This document shows, one piece after another, positions 44,035 to 53,295 of a stretch of DNA of 64,000 nt. Source of the stretch: an uncultured Bacilli bacterium. Its GTDB lineage: Bacteria; Bacillota_I; Bacilli_A; RF39; UBA660. The DNA lies in the NCBI GenBank assembly GCA_934157235.1, contig CAKPHH010000006.1:1-64000 (forward strand). The letters run 5' to 3'. The position numbers and the translations under genes are program-made. A model generated the notes under the pieces. It did not search any database and was not told the origin of the DNA. It saw nothing but the letters and a program-made list of their open reading frames with translations. How positions within the stretch are numbered: position 1 is the first letter of the stretch; each line of letters opens with the position of its first letter.

Positions 44035-44460
44035 TTAACGTTTTGAGAATTGTGGTGCACGACGTGCTTTCTTTAATCCTGGTTTCTTACGTTCTTTCTT
44101 ACGAGGATCTCTTGTAATGAATCCTGCAGCTTTTAGAACTTTTCTATAGCTGTTTTCAGAATCAGCTGGAGTAGTTTTATCATAATCTAATAAAGCTCTT
44201 GTAATTCCTAAACGGATTGCTCCTGTTTGTCCTTGGAATCCTCCACCTTTTACTTTAGCATCTACATCGAACATTTCTCTAGTGTTTGTAATATCTAATG
44301 GTTGACATAAATCCATTACTAATACTTCGAAAGGTAAGTAGTCATGTACATCTTGACCATTGATTGTAATTTTTCCTTTTCCTGGAGTTAATGTAACACG
44401 AGCTACACTTGTCTTTCTATGTCCAGTTCCAGTATAAATATTTTTCTTTTCTTTTGCCAT
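44035..44460 (-). CDS. rpsI: 30S ribosomal protein S9
   Basis: A 141-residue S9 with the diagnostic [11 protein letters not shown] start region and the basic C-terminus ending RRAPQFSKR, which reaches the ribosomal P site. A few residues longer than B. subtilis S9. It follows rplM by 16 bases, the usual pair. Ends at the 43999-44021 terminator. Confidence 0.97.
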   Translation of the reverse strand: MAKEKKNIYTGTGHRKTSVARVTLTPGKGKITINGQDVHDYLPFEVLVMDLCQPLDITNTREMFDVDAKVKGGGFQGQTGAIRLGITRALLDYDKTTPADSENSYRKVLKAAGFITRDPRKKERKKPGLKKARRAPQFSKR

Positions 44461-44476
44461 AAACCTAATCCCTTTC

Positions 44477-44908
44477 CTACTTAACTTCTAGCACTTCTGG
44501 TTTTTGTGCCATTTGTTTGTGCTCATTTCCTGCATAAACGAATAATTTCTTAGCCATTTCTCTACCTAATCTGTTATGTGGAAGCATTCCTTTTACAGCT
44601 CTTTCCATCATTTCAACTGGGTATTGTTCTCTCATGACTTTTGCAGTTCTTTCTCTTAATCCACCAACATATTGTGAGTGATTATAATACATTTTGTTCT
44701 CTAACTTATTACCAGTTAAATTAACTTTTTCTGCATTAATAATAATTATGTTATCACCACAATCAATATGTGGAGTATAAGTTGGTTTGTGTTTACCACG
44801 TAGATATGTAGCAGCTAATGAAGCAACTCTACCTAAAGATTTACCTTCAGCATCAATTACATACCATTTACGATTTACAGTTTCTTTTTTTTGCATATAA
44901 CTTGTCAT
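44477..44908 (-). CDS. rplM: 50S ribosomal protein L13
   Basis: A 143-residue L13: [35 protein letters not shown] and [13 protein letters not shown] are hallmark segments. Early assembly protein of the large subunit. A leader with a hairpin precedes it. Elsewhere in Firmicutes truA normally lies directly upstream; here the type VII cargo island separates them. Confidence 0.97.
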   Translation of the reverse strand: MTSYMQKKETVNRKWYVIDAEGKSLGRVASLAATYLRGKHKPTYTPHIDCGDNIIIINAEKVNLTGNKLENKMYYNHSQYVGGLRERTAKVMREQYPVEMMERAVKGMLPHNRLGREMAKKLFVYAGNEHKQMAQKPEVLEVK

Positions 44909-44911
44909 ATT

Positions 44912-44978
44912 TTTTCTCCTTTTACTTAAATCGAGTTTTCCCAGGACTCAATTTATGTGGGGATATTCGAATGTACCG
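44912..44978 (-). promoter_or_regulatory. Probable L13 leader (autoregulatory)
   Basis: The minus-strand leader between promoter and rplM holds GAGT-CCTGGGAAA-ACTC followed by an AAGGAG site, with an upstream CCCCAC segment. Position and size fit the L13 ribosomal leader of Firmicutes, where L13 represses its own mRNA. Identity is inferred; a covariance model was not run. Confidence 0.5.
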
Positions 44979-44984
44979 ATTATG

Positions 44985-45013
44985 ATTATACTAAAAAAAG
45001 TATTAAAAATCAA
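44985..45013 (-). promoter_or_regulatory. rplM promoter
   Basis: Minus strand TTGATT (45013-45008), exactly 17 bases, TATAAT (44990-44985). Confidence 0.75.
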
Positions 45014-45194
45014 TACTTTTTTTGTTATTATAGTTCAATATTTATTGTGTTATTGTTTATATAAGAATTTTTATCCACAAAATTTAGTGATTTGAAAGAA
45101 TTAATAAATATTTTATATGAAATAACTTCATTTTGTGGCAATCATAACATATCATTTGTATATTTAATTAATATCAAAAAATAATGCTACCACT

Positions 45195-45902
45195 TTATTT
45201 TGCTGGCACTTTGGCCTCTTCTTTTTCAAAAAGTAAATCAATAAAGTCTGTTTTTACATCACAATGTGCTTTGATTGCTTTTACATTATCATCGTTTAGA
45301 TACCTTTCTGCTAAATATACCCTTTGTAGATTCTTCATACTTTGTAAAAATTCTAGATTTTCTCCTAAATCAGTTCCAAGCACAAATAAGGAACTACAAT
45401 GAGCTTTATTTCCTAGGTAACTACAATTGTTTAGTATGCAATAGTTTAGGACTAATGTTTCTACACTTTCCGGGATGAGTTTACAATCGATTTCTCCCTC
45501 ATCATATGGATTACTAAATTCTATTTTTTTCGCACTGTGATTTGAAGTAAGAATGCTGTCATAGTCCTCTATTAGGCATCCTTGAAAACAAATTTCTGAT
45601 ATTGCGTTTTCTGGAATTGTAAGACCCTTTCCTATTAAACATCTTCTAAATGTTAGACTTTTACAATCTGTTCTAAATAGTTCATCAATATCTCTTTGGG
45701 ATAATTCATAATTTTCAACAAAAATGTTGTTACCATCAGTTAAAGATTTTAAAACATCAAAATCACCATCGTGATCTTCTGAACAGCACTTAAAAGGATA
45801 GTTTTTTATTGTTTTTAACTCTTCATAACTAATATTTTCAATTTTCTTTCCCAATACATTTTCTAAATAATCCCTTAGCATACGATTTTTTATTTCTACC
45901 AT
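45195..45902 (-). CDS. LRR-like protein after the giant T7SS cargo
   Basis: A 235-residue cytosolic-looking protein without signal peptide. From residue ~70 it shows irregular leucine-rich-like repeats (CKSLTFRRCLIGKGLTIPENAISEI, SVETLVLNYCILNNCSYL, NLQRVYLAERYLNDDNV). It starts 11 bases after the giant protein's stop with AGGAGAAG, so it is the last gene of that operon. In type VII cargo operons the gene after the effector is often its immunity protein; that role is inference only. Confidence 0.6.
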   Translation of the reverse strand: MVEIKNRMLRDYLENVLGKKIENISYEELKTIKNYPFKCCSEDHDGDFDVLKSLTDGNNIFVENYELSQRDIDELFRTDCKSLTFRRCLIGKGLTIPENAISEICFQGCLIEDYDSILTSNHSAKKIEFSNPYDEGEIDCKLIPESVETLVLNYCILNNCSYLGNKAHCSSLFVLGTDLGENLEFLQSMKNLQRVYLAERYLNDDNVKAIKAHCDVKTDFIDLLFEKEEAKVPAK

Positions 45903-45913
45903 ATTTTCTTCTC

Positions 45914-48900
45914 CTATAATTTTCTTAAGTAATCCATTATAAACTCTTTTGGCATACTATCCATAATTGTTCTATAATCGTGATCTCTTGTAATTACTTG
46001 ACTATTGCCACTTAGGTACGCTTTAAGTGTCGCTATTTTATTATATCTAGTACCATATTTTGAAGTCATGTAGTCTCCTATTGTATCTAACATTCTGTGA
46101 CTTGATTGTATATCATTTTGGACAAGGTATGTTAAAATATCTTCTCTTGTCATTGAAGCTATTTCCGTTCTACAACCATCAGTTCTTGTAATCTGGTTTA
46201 TATCACCGGTTTCATAAAATCTTTTTATTCTCTTCAAACCTTCTCCCTGACCAAATTTATAGTTCATAATAGATATTGCTTTATCTATCGTTTCTTTGCT
46301 CTTAATTACACTTGCATCTATTTCACTAGCATTAGGCAAATAATCTCTATATACTTCATCAGCATCTGCTACATGTTCCATTGCAAATTTTTTACTACGT
46401 CCAAAATAATCTGCACCTGGATTACCTGATTTCCATGTACAATCAACAGGTATTGCATTACCGTTGTCATCAAATACTACATTCCATGCGTGTGTTTCTC
46501 CTCTGGATTTACCTCTAATGTAATCGCATGGTACATTACACATATCACATAAGTTCTTATATACTTGAGCGTAGCCAGCACATACAATACCAGGTTTACC
46601 TAGAATATTATTAGATGTAATTCCCTTTAGACTTGCAACTACCGAATGATGGCCTCCATAATCATGGCAGTAACTAAATTCTTTAGCAACCATTTCATAT
46701 ATTTGCTTTGCTCTTTCAACCCTTGGTAATGACATATCAACTCTTGCTCTTAATTCCTCAAGTTTTGACATGATTGAAATAGCTTCACTTAAGTTAAAGT
46801 TAGTTCTTACTGCATAACGAGTCTTAGTGTATTTTGATTTGTATTGACCATCCATGCCTCTAAACGCACTATCAATAATAACATTACACTTTGAAGGATC
46901 TGCATTATCTCTAATATATCTTAATGCATCACTAGAAAATCTGGCATTATTTCCATTTAGCCTAACTGCTTCTCCAGCATTTATTTTAGCACAAACTTTG
47001 TTAGCTATTTCTAATTCTTGTTGTGTTAGTGAATATCTTCTCTCATAATTATAATCTGCTGCTATATCTTCTTTAAATGATTTTACTAATTTCTCATTTT
47101 CTTGACTTCCAACTTTTCTGTGAATCTCTCCATCTATATTATTTTCGTGTGGAAATACGTTTTCAGCTTTGATTCTTGCTTCTTCTTCAGCTTTTATTCT
47201 TGCCTCTTCTTCGGCTTTTACTCTTGCTTCTTCCTCGGCTTTTACTCTTGCCTCTTCTTCAGCTTTTACTCTTGCTTCTTCTTCGGCTTTTATTCTTGCT
47301 TCTTCCTCGGCTTTTACTCTAGCCTCTTCTTCAGCTTTTATTCTTGCTTCCTCTTCAGCTTTTACTCTTGCTTCTTCTTCAGCTTTTACTCTTGCTTCTT
47401 CCTCAGTCTTGATTCTTGCTTCTTCCTCGGCTTTTACTCTAGCCTCTTCTTCAGCTTTTACTCTAGCCTCTTCTTCAGCTTTTACTCTAGCCTCTTCTTC
47501 AGCTTTTACTCTAGCCTCTTCTTCAGCTTTTACTCTTGCTTCTTCCTCGGCTTTTACTCTTGCCTCTTCTTCAGCTTTTACTCTTGCTTCTTCCTCGACT
47601 TTGACTCTGGCATCCTCTTCTGCATTGATTCTTGTTTTTTCAACACTTGCATTTTTTGTATCTTCTTGAACTTTGAATCTTTCATTTTGGGCTGATAAAT
47701 CTTTTACCTTTTCATTAGAAATGGATTTAATTTCTTCTGATGATACTCTCTTTGACTCTTCTATTTTTTGTGATTTTATTTCTTTTTCATACGCTGCGAT
47801 TTGTTCTTTATTTTGGGCGATCATTTCATCGATTTGTCTTACTGCTTCATCATGGCCTCGTACGTTTTCTCTTTTTGCCCCATCTTCTTTGATTAATAAT
47901 TCTTTCTCTTCTATGTTTGCTTTTCTGTCAGCCATTAAGCTTTCATTTTCTGCTTTTAAAGATTCTATTTGTTCTTTTTGTACTACTTTTAATTCTTCTA
48001 CAGCTTTTTCGAATATTTCATCTGCTTGGGCTCTTGTTAGTTTTCCTTCTTCTACAGCTTTATCTAACTTTTTAGCCATATCGCCTATTGTATCATTTTC
48101 TGTTATTCCATAGTCTCTATAGTTTCCTGATGTTTCACTTGGAGTTTTCTCTATCATTTGAACTTTCTCGTCTGGTGCGGCTTTTACACTTCCATCTTCT
48201 TGCGCAGGTTTTGTGATTAGTTCTGGGGTTTGTTCAACTGGTTTTACTTCTCTTGGAGTACTTTCTGGACTTGGTGTTGATACTTCTTTTTCATATGCTG
48301 CGATTTGTTCTTTATTTTGGGCGATCATTTCGTCGATTTGTCTTACTGCTTCATCATGGCCTCGTACGTTTTCTCTTTTTGCCCCATCTTCTTTGATTAG
48401 TAATTCTTTTTCTTCTATATTCGCTTTTCTATCTGCCATTAAGCTTTCATTTTCTGCTTTTAAAGATTCTATTTGTTCTTTTTGTACTACTTTTAATTCT
48501 TCTCCAGCTTTTTCGTACATTTCATCTGCTTGTGCTCTTGTTAGTTTTCCTTCTTCTACGGCTTTATCTAACTTTTTAGCCATATCTCCTATTGTATCGT
48601 TTTCTGTTATTCCATAATCTCTATAATTTCCAGATGGTTCACTTGGAGATGATTTTTCTATTGTTGGAACTTTCTCATCTTGTACTGCCTTTACATTTAC
48701 TTCTTCTTGTGTTGAATGATTTATGTTGTTGTTTTGTGAATCTATTTTTTGAGAAGTGGCTAAGTCATCTTGTACAATTTGGTCTTTTCGTAAATGATAT
48801 TCGCTTTCTTTATAATTCAATACATCTTGATTACCAGTTAACATTTGATCTACTTCTTTTGTCATTGCGGCATTTTGTTTTGGATCATATTCTCCTATGT

Positions 48901-51900
48901 TTTTACGTGCTGCCGCTATTTCAGCATCTGTCATCTTTTTGTATGAGTTCCCTGTTAGATTTTCTTCTGGTCTTACATAATGATATTCATTTTGTGAATT
49001 AACATCATAAGTTTTCTTTGCTAAATCATCTTGTACGACTTGATCTTTCCGTAAATGATATTCGCCTTCTTTATAATTATGTACACCAATGTTTTCTATT
49101 ATTGGATCTACTTGTTTTCCTTCTTCTGCTAATCTTTTTGGTTGATATCCAGCTTCATCTACTGCTTTTGCACTTGAGTCTACTCGCTTACCTTCTTCTG
49201 CTAGTCTTCTTGGTTGATATCCACTTTCATCTACTGCTTTTGCACTTGGGTCTACTCGCTTACCTTCTTCTGCTAATCTTCTTGGCTGATATCCAGTTTC
49301 ATCCACTGCTTTTGCACTTGGGTCTACTCTCTTACCTTCTTCTGCTAGTCTTCTTGGTTGATATCCACTTTCATCTACTGCTTTTGCACTTGAGTCTACT
49401 CGCTTACCTTCTTCTGCTAGTCTTCTTGGTTGATATCCACTTTCATCTACTGCTTTTGCACTTGGGTCTACTCGCTTACCTTCTTCTTGTGTAGGTTTTG
49501 TGATTACTTCTGGTGTTTGTTCAACTGGTTTTACTTCTCTTGGAGTAGTTTCTGAACTTGGTGTTGATACTTCTTTTTCATATGCTGCGATTTGTTCTTT
49601 ATTTTGGGCGATCATTTCATCGATTTGTCTTACTGCTTCATCATGTCCTCGAACGTTTTCTCTTTTAGCTCCATCTTCTTTGATTAATAATTCTTTCTCT
49701 TCTATGTTTGCTTTTCTGTCGGCCATTAAGCTTTCATTTTCTGCTTTTAAAGATTCTATTTGTTCTTTTTGTACTACTTTTAATTCTTCTCCAGCTTTTT
49801 CGTACATTTCATCTGCTTGAGCTCTTGTTAGTTTTCCTTCTTCTACGGCTTTATCTAACTTTTTGGCCATATCGCCTATTGTATCATTTTCTGTTATTCC
49901 GTAATCTCTATAGTTTCCAGATGGCTCACTTGGAGTTTTCTCTATCATTTGAACTTTCTTGTCTGCTGCGGCTTTTGCGCTTACATCTTCTTGCGCTGGA
50001 GCATTTTTCTTGTAGTTTAAGTCGTTTGCGGTTTTGGTATTTATATCTGCCAATTTAGCATCAACTGCTGGTGTTACTACTTTTGTATCTTCTACTAAAT
50101 TGTTTAGTTTATAGTTTCCATAGTCTGCGGATACTTTTCCATTTTTATATAACTCAACAGTACTAATCACAGGAGTTGCGGCGGTAGTTGCAGTTACTAC
50201 ATTCGCCATTGCTGGATTTTGACCAGTTGTTGATATTTCAACATTATTTTTAACCGATTTAGAATTTCCTGTTATATTTGTTTCTGATTTCATATCAGAT
50301 GATACACTTACTGTTTTTGTCTTATTTCCTATGCTATCTTGAACAATTTGATCTTTTTGCAAACGATATTCACTAGTATTATAATTTGGTGTATCTACTT
50401 TTTGTGGGTTTGTATTGGTATTTTTACCTGCCGTTGTTTGTGTCGCAGTTTTAGTTTCTGTTTGTGCAGGTTTTCCTGAATTATAGCTTGAATTACTTGC
50501 AGTTTTTGTATTAGTTTCTACCTTTTGTCCACTTGTTGCTGGTGTTGTAGTTTTTGTTTCTGTTTTTGTTGTTTTTTCTGGTTTGTAGCTTGAATCACTA
50601 GCTGTTTTTGTATTAGTCTCTATCTTTTGTCCACTTGCTGCTGGTGTTGTAGCTTTAGTTTCTGTTTGCGCAGGTTTTCCTGAATTATAACTTGGATCAC
50701 TTGCTGCTTTTGTATTAGTCTCTATCTTTTGTCCACTTGCTGCTGGTGTTGCGGTTTTTGTTTCTGTTTTTGTTGTTTTTTCTGCTTTGTAATTTGGATC
50801 ACTAGCTGTTTTTGTATTTGTTTCAATCTTTTTACCAGCAGCTGCTTGTGTGGCAAGTTTTGATGAACTCTCAACATCGGTTGATAATTTTTCTATTTCT
50901 ACATCAGTTTTCGTTTTACTTTTACTTTCTATTTTGGCATCGGTTTCCTTACTTTTTAACAGTTTTCTAGCATCCATTCTTTCTCCAGCACTGGACATTA
51001 ATCCACCAAGCGATGCTTGTGTTAGAACATTTTTCCATCCACCTGACGTTTCGAAAGCTTTGTTATACTTTTCAGCAAAAGTTTCTCCTTCGTAGTCTTT
51101 ATATATCATAGTTAAAGCTGGTTGAACGAATCCCTCTAGTCCAGAATCAACGGTATCTAGCCCTATACGAGTTAAAGACCCTTTGCCAGCACTTTTTAAT
51201 ACATTAGTGGCAATTTTATCTCCCCAGCCACCTATTTGTCCTATTTTAGCTCCGATTGCCCATTGAGCACTTTCCCAAGCACCATTTGCCAAACCATACA
51301 CCAAACCTTCGCCAAGTGTTGCTCCGTCTGCCCAAGCTTCTTCTGAGCCACTGGAAATTGCCATTACACCTGCTGTCGCTGCTAATTGTCCTACTCCGAC
51401 ACTTCCAGCTGATAATATACCTGCTCCGGAAGCTAGTCCACCTGTAAAGACATTAAGTGCTATTATACCGGCACTATAACCAATGCCTTTTCCAATACTT
51501 CTTACCGTTTCAAAACCATAGGCATTATTTTTGATTGCTTGACCCAATTCTGTTTCATTATAAAAACGATTGAAAGCACTTTCAACCTTTTTTTCTGAAA
51601 CTCTAGCTTTAGTCTCCTCCCACATTTTTTCTGTTGTATTTTCACCGGTAATTACATCATATCCTAAAGTAAAAACAGAAAATATGGCAGTTGCTCCCAT
51701 ATCAAGCAAATCGGCTCCTGTTTCTAAAAATTCCCCAACACCTTCTACTACACCTAGTCCAGCAGCACCTACATCTGCTAAAATTCCAGATGCAAATAGT
51801 TTGGCTTTTCTGCCAAATGAAATGTAGTCATCAATAGCTGATAAATCAAGGTTTTTATAGTCAAGCCTATCCAAGGTGTCTAGAAAGGCATTAATTTCAT

Positions 51901-52168
51901 TCTTATCTTGGCTGAATGCAAGAACTTTTATTTGCATTTCTCTAACATTTTGCACTAATTGATCAATTAGACTTTTGCAATCAGTCGTATATCCTTTGAA
52001 AGTATCGCCGGTGATTCCGCCAATATATTCATTAAACCCTTTAGCGGATACTATTTTTGTAGTTGAACGTTTGATAGTGTCTGATAATGTTTCAAACTCA
52101 TTGCTGACTTTGATTATATTTTCAACAGCAAAATTAATTTTTTTACCATCATAATTTAAAGATGCCAT
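45914..52168 (-). CDS. Giant repeat-rich type VII cargo with transglutaminase-like domain
   Basis: A 2,084-residue protein. Residues 1-110 are helical and LXG/WXG100-like, with GGITGDTFKGY. Residues ~130-360 are Gly/Ala-rich and hydrophobic. Repeats follow: KTETKT/SGQKIETNTK units; YxLRKDQxVQD motifs; 24-residue EEGKRVDPSAKAVDESGYQ units (five plus a partial); three near-identical ~135-residue coiled-coil units (GNYRDYGITENDTIGDMAKK); and about 19 copies of VKAEEEAR. Near residues 1,850-1,915 lies a transglutaminase-like Cys-His-Asp core (GIVCAGYAQVY, THAWNVV, IPVDCTW). The end has two related ITRxxDxRTxxxSM units. No signal peptide. Its ATG overlaps the DUF4176 stop by one base. I infer an exported effector or surface cross-linker. 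Confidence 0.75.
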   Translation of the reverse strand: MASLNYDGKKINFAVENIIKVSNEFETLSDTIKRSTTKIVSAKGFNEYIGGITGDTFKGYTTDCKSLIDQLVQNVREMQIKVLAFSQDKNEINAFLDTLDRLDYKNLDLSAIDDYISFGRKAKLFASGILADVGAAGLGVVEGVGEFLETGADLLDMGATAIFSVFTLGYDVITGENTTEKMWEETKARVSEKKVESAFNRFYNETELGQAIKNNAYGFETVRSIGKGIGYSAGIIALNVFTGGLASGAGILSAGSVGVGQLAATAGVMAISSGSEEAWADGATLGEGLVYGLANGAWESAQWAIGAKIGQIGGWGDKIATNVLKSAGKGSLTRIGLDTVDSGLEGFVQPALTMIYKDYEGETFAEKYNKAFETSGGWKNVLTQASLGGLMSSAGERMDARKLLKSKETDAKIESKSKTKTDVEIEKLSTDVESSSKLATQAAAGKKIETNTKTASDPNYKAEKTTKTETKTATPAASGQKIETNTKAASDPSYNSGKPAQTETKATTPAASGQKIETNTKTASDSSYKPEKTTKTETKTTTPATSGQKVETNTKTASNSSYNSGKPAQTETKTATQTTAGKNTNTNPQKVDTPNYNTSEYRLQKDQIVQDSIGNKTKTVSVSSDMKSETNITGNSKSVKNNVEISTTGQNPAMANVVTATTAATPVISTVELYKNGKVSADYGNYKLNNLVEDTKVVTPAVDAKLADINTKTANDLNYKKNAPAQEDVSAKAAADKKVQMIEKTPSEPSGNYRDYGITENDTIGDMAKKLDKAVEEGKLTRAQADEMYEKAGEELKVVQKEQIESLKAENESLMADRKANIEEKELLIKEDGAKRENVRGHDEAVRQIDEMIAQNKEQIAAYEKEVSTPSSETTPREVKPVEQTPEVITKPTQEEGKRVDPSAKAVDESGYQPRRLAEEGKRVDSSAKAVDESGYQPRRLAEEGKRVDPSAKAVDETGYQPRRLAEEGKRVDPSAKAVDESGYQPRRLAEEGKRVDSSAKAVDEAGYQPKRLAEEGKQVDPIIENIGVHNYKEGEYHLRKDQVVQDDLAKKTYDVNSQNEYHYVRPEENLTGNSYKKMTDAEIAAARKNIGEYDPKQNAAMTKEVDQMLTGNQDVLNYKESEYHLRKDQIVQDDLATSQKIDSQNNNINHSTQEEVNVKAVQDEKVPTIEKSSPSEPSGNYRDYGITENDTIGDMAKKLDKAVEEGKLTRAQADEMYEKAGEELKVVQKEQIESLKAENESLMADRKANIEEKELLIKEDGAKRENVRGHDEAVRQIDEMIAQNKEQIAAYEKEVSTPSPESTPREVKPVEQTPELITKPAQEDGSVKAAPDEKVQMIEKTPSETSGNYRDYGITENDTIGDMAKKLDKAVEEGKLTRAQADEIFEKAVEELKVVQKEQIESLKAENESLMADRKANIEEKELLIKEDGAKRENVRGHDEAVRQIDEMIAQNKEQIAAYEKEIKSQKIEESKRVSSEEIKSISNEKVKDLSAQNERFKVQEDTKNASVEKTRINAEEDARVKVEEEARVKAEEEARVKAEEEARVKAEEEARVKAEEEARVKAEEEARVKAEEEARVKAEEEARIKTEEEARVKAEEEARVKAEEEARIKAEEEARVKAEEEARIKAEEEARVKAEEEARVKAEEEARVKAEEEARIKAEEEARIKAENVFPHENNIDGEIHRKVGSQENEKLVKSFKEDIAADYNYERRYSLTQQELEIANKVCAKINAGEAVRLNGNNARFSSDALRYIRDNADPSKCNVIIDSAFRGMDGQYKSKYTKTRYAVRTNFNLSEAISIMSKLEELRARVDMSLPRVERAKQIYEMVAKEFSYCHDYGGHHSVVASLKGITSNNILGKPGIVCAGYAQVYKNLCDMCNVPCDYIRGKSRGETHAWNVVFDDNGNAIPVDCTWKSGNPGADYFGRSKKFAMEHVADADEVYRDYLPNASEIDASVIKSKETIDKAISIMNYKFGQGEGLKRIKRFYETGDINQITRTDGCRTEIASMTREDILTYLVQNDIQSSHRMLDTIGDYMTSKYGTRYNKIATLKAYLSGNSQVITRDHDYRTIMDSMPKEFIMDYLRKL
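47175..47640 (-). repeat. 24-bp coding minisatellite (VKAEEEAR array)
   Basis: About 19 tandem 24-bp units encode VKAEEEAR with I/V and A/T/V changes. The peptide would be a long, highly charged single alpha helix. Unit number is likely unstable by slippage and may vary between strains. It makes long spurious frames on the plus strand. Confidence 0.85.
47760..49945 (-). repeat. Three long coiled-coil repeats and 72-bp units in the giant gene
   Basis: Nearly identical ~400-bp units lie at about 47,770-48,140, 48,270-48,640 and 49,560-49,930 (plus coordinates). Five 72-bp units (EEGKRVDPSAKAVDESGYQ...) fill about 49,115-49,490. High identity at nucleotide level implies recent duplication or continuing homogenisation. 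Confidence 0.8.
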
Positions 52169-52446
52169 TATTTTGCCGCCTTTAGACTACTTGCTAGTAC
52201 ACTTCTAAACTTTTTATCTTCATCATCTGAATATCCAACACTTACTACTTTCTCAATTTGATCTTTATTAAACAATAAATTTTTCTCACTTGAAACCATT
52301 CCAATGGGATAGGCACAACCTATATAGTCCCACATTTTCTTGCTTCCTTCTTCCATTCCTGCAAAACCTATAATAACAATCTTTCTAGTAGCTTCTTTTA
52401 ATAAAACTACTGATCCAATTGGTAAAAATTCATCATTTTCCTTCAT
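52168..52446 (-). CDS. DUF4176 protein, type VII accessory
   Basis: A 92-residue protein. FLPIGSVVLLKEATRKIVIIGF and WDYIGCAYPIG are the hallmark of DUF4176, a small family found in type VIIb loci of streptococci and relatives, next to LXG effectors. No signal peptide. It lies 12 bases after the helical small gene and overlaps the giant cargo gene by one base, supporting a chaperone or adaptor role for that cargo (inferred). Confidence 0.8.
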   Translation of the reverse strand: MKENDEFLPIGSVVLLKEATRKIVIIGFAGMEEGSKKMWDYIGCAYPIGMVSSEKNLLFNKDQIEKVVSVGYSDDEDKKFRSVLASSLKAAK

Positions 52447-52458
52447 ACTTATACCTCT

Positions 52459-52842
52459 CTATCCTTTACTTTGACTATTCTTTTGTGCTTGTATAGCTCT
52501 ATCCCTTGCTTTAGCATTTTCATTGTATTGGCTTTGAATTTGATTATATATATCTTCTGTTACTTGTCGTATATAATCTGTCGCATCTAAAATAGCTTTT
52601 CTTCTTTCTTCTATTCCAGCGCTGCACTCATCTACATTTTCCTCCATTGTTTTATTATCTATTGATAAAGATGTTTTATCAATTCTTGCAGCTTCACTTT
52701 TAAATAAGTTTGCTAAACGTGAAATTTCGTTCGCATCATTATCAACGGCATTACAACCTTTAATTATGGCTGTTGCATCTATTTTAGTACTGGCAGATGT
52801 TGCGGTTACATATTTTCCTACATATTGTCGCATTAATCCCAT
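52459..52842 (-). CDS. WXG100/LXG-accessory-like helical protein
   Basis: A 127-residue, almost fully helical protein without signal peptide. It lies first in the giant-cargo operon, where type VII effectors keep small helical partners (WXG100-like or Lap-type). The ATG at 52842 has AGGTG 7 bases before; the ATG at 52848 is too close. A Cys (DECSAGIEERR) and a Gln/Asn-rich tail are notable. No clear WxG motif. Role as targeting partner is inferred from position. Confidence 0.6.
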   Translation of the reverse strand: MGLMRQYVGKYVTATSASTKIDATAIIKGCNAVDNDANEISRLANLFKSEAARIDKTSLSIDNKTMEENVDECSAGIEERRKAILDATDYIRQVTEDIYNQIQSQYNENAKARDRAIQAQKNSQSKG

Positions 52843-52894
52843 AAACATACACCTACTTTTACTTTCCTATTATCTACTATTTATAGGATATCAT

Positions 52895-52920
52895 AAAAAA
52901 AAAGCAAGTACAATACTTAC
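52895..52920 (-). terminator. Terminator overlapping the cargo-operon promoter
   Basis: GTAAGTA / TACTTGC stem with one wobble and three-base loop, followed by nine T on the minus strand. The T tract is also the spacer of a TTGCTT, 16 bases, TATAAA promoter for the 52842 operon. Confidence 0.7.
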
Positions 52921-52938
52921 CCTTCCTAATCTATTTAC

Positions 52939-53295
52939 TTATAAAGTTTTTATTAGTTGTTTATTTTTCTCTATAGTATTTTCGTCTGGTGCATCAATTA
53001 AGTCTTCTAGCGATACTTCGGCAGATAACTTTTCGATATCTTCATCACTTAATCCGGCAAGAATAGATAGTTCTTCATCAGTCGTGTAACTCATGTATTT
53101 TGCGGCATTGGCTAGAGTAGCCCTTTCAGAGATACCTTGAATAGTTACGGCTGCTGCTGTTACAGCTGTTCCTATTGCTAAAGTACGTGCTTTCTTTTCA
53201 TCACTCATATTACTAGTAAAGTATAGATAAGATGTTCCTCCGGCTGTTGATGTTGTAACTCCCACTGCAGTAGTGGCTGCTGGTTTTATTATCAT
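52939..53295 (-). CDS. Small membrane-associated protein, cargo island
   Basis: A 118-residue protein of unknown function. The first ~60 residues are Ala/Thr/Gly-rich and hydrophobic (TAVGVTTSTAGGTSYLYF, TLAIGTAVTAAAVTIQG), likely membrane-inserting. The C-terminal half is acidic and helical. The ATG overlaps the TGA of the preceding gene by 4 bases. Ends at the 52895-52920 terminator. Probably part of the type VII cargo set, by position only. Confidence 0.5.
   Translation of the reverse strand: MIIKPAATTAVGVTTSTAGGTSYLYFTSNMSDEKKARTLAIGTAVTAAAVTIQGISERATLANAAKYMSYTTDEELSILAGLSDEDIEKLSAEVSLEDLIDAPDENTIEKNKQLIKTL

Noticed and set aside
43602..44060. Longer 152-residue form of the holin-like protein
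   Set aside because: The extra 39 residues overlap rpsI and its terminator, and GAGGAGG stands just before the ATG at 43943.
47102..47695. Long plus-strand frames with SSFSFYS/ASSSAFTL-like repeats
   Set aside because: They are antisense shadows of the VKAEEEAR minisatellite in the giant minus-strand gene; no ribosome binding site or promoter.
49115..49490. Regular 72-bp direct repeats, CRISPR-like at first sight
   Set aside because: They have no unique spacers, keep the reading frame and encode a 24-residue protein repeat.
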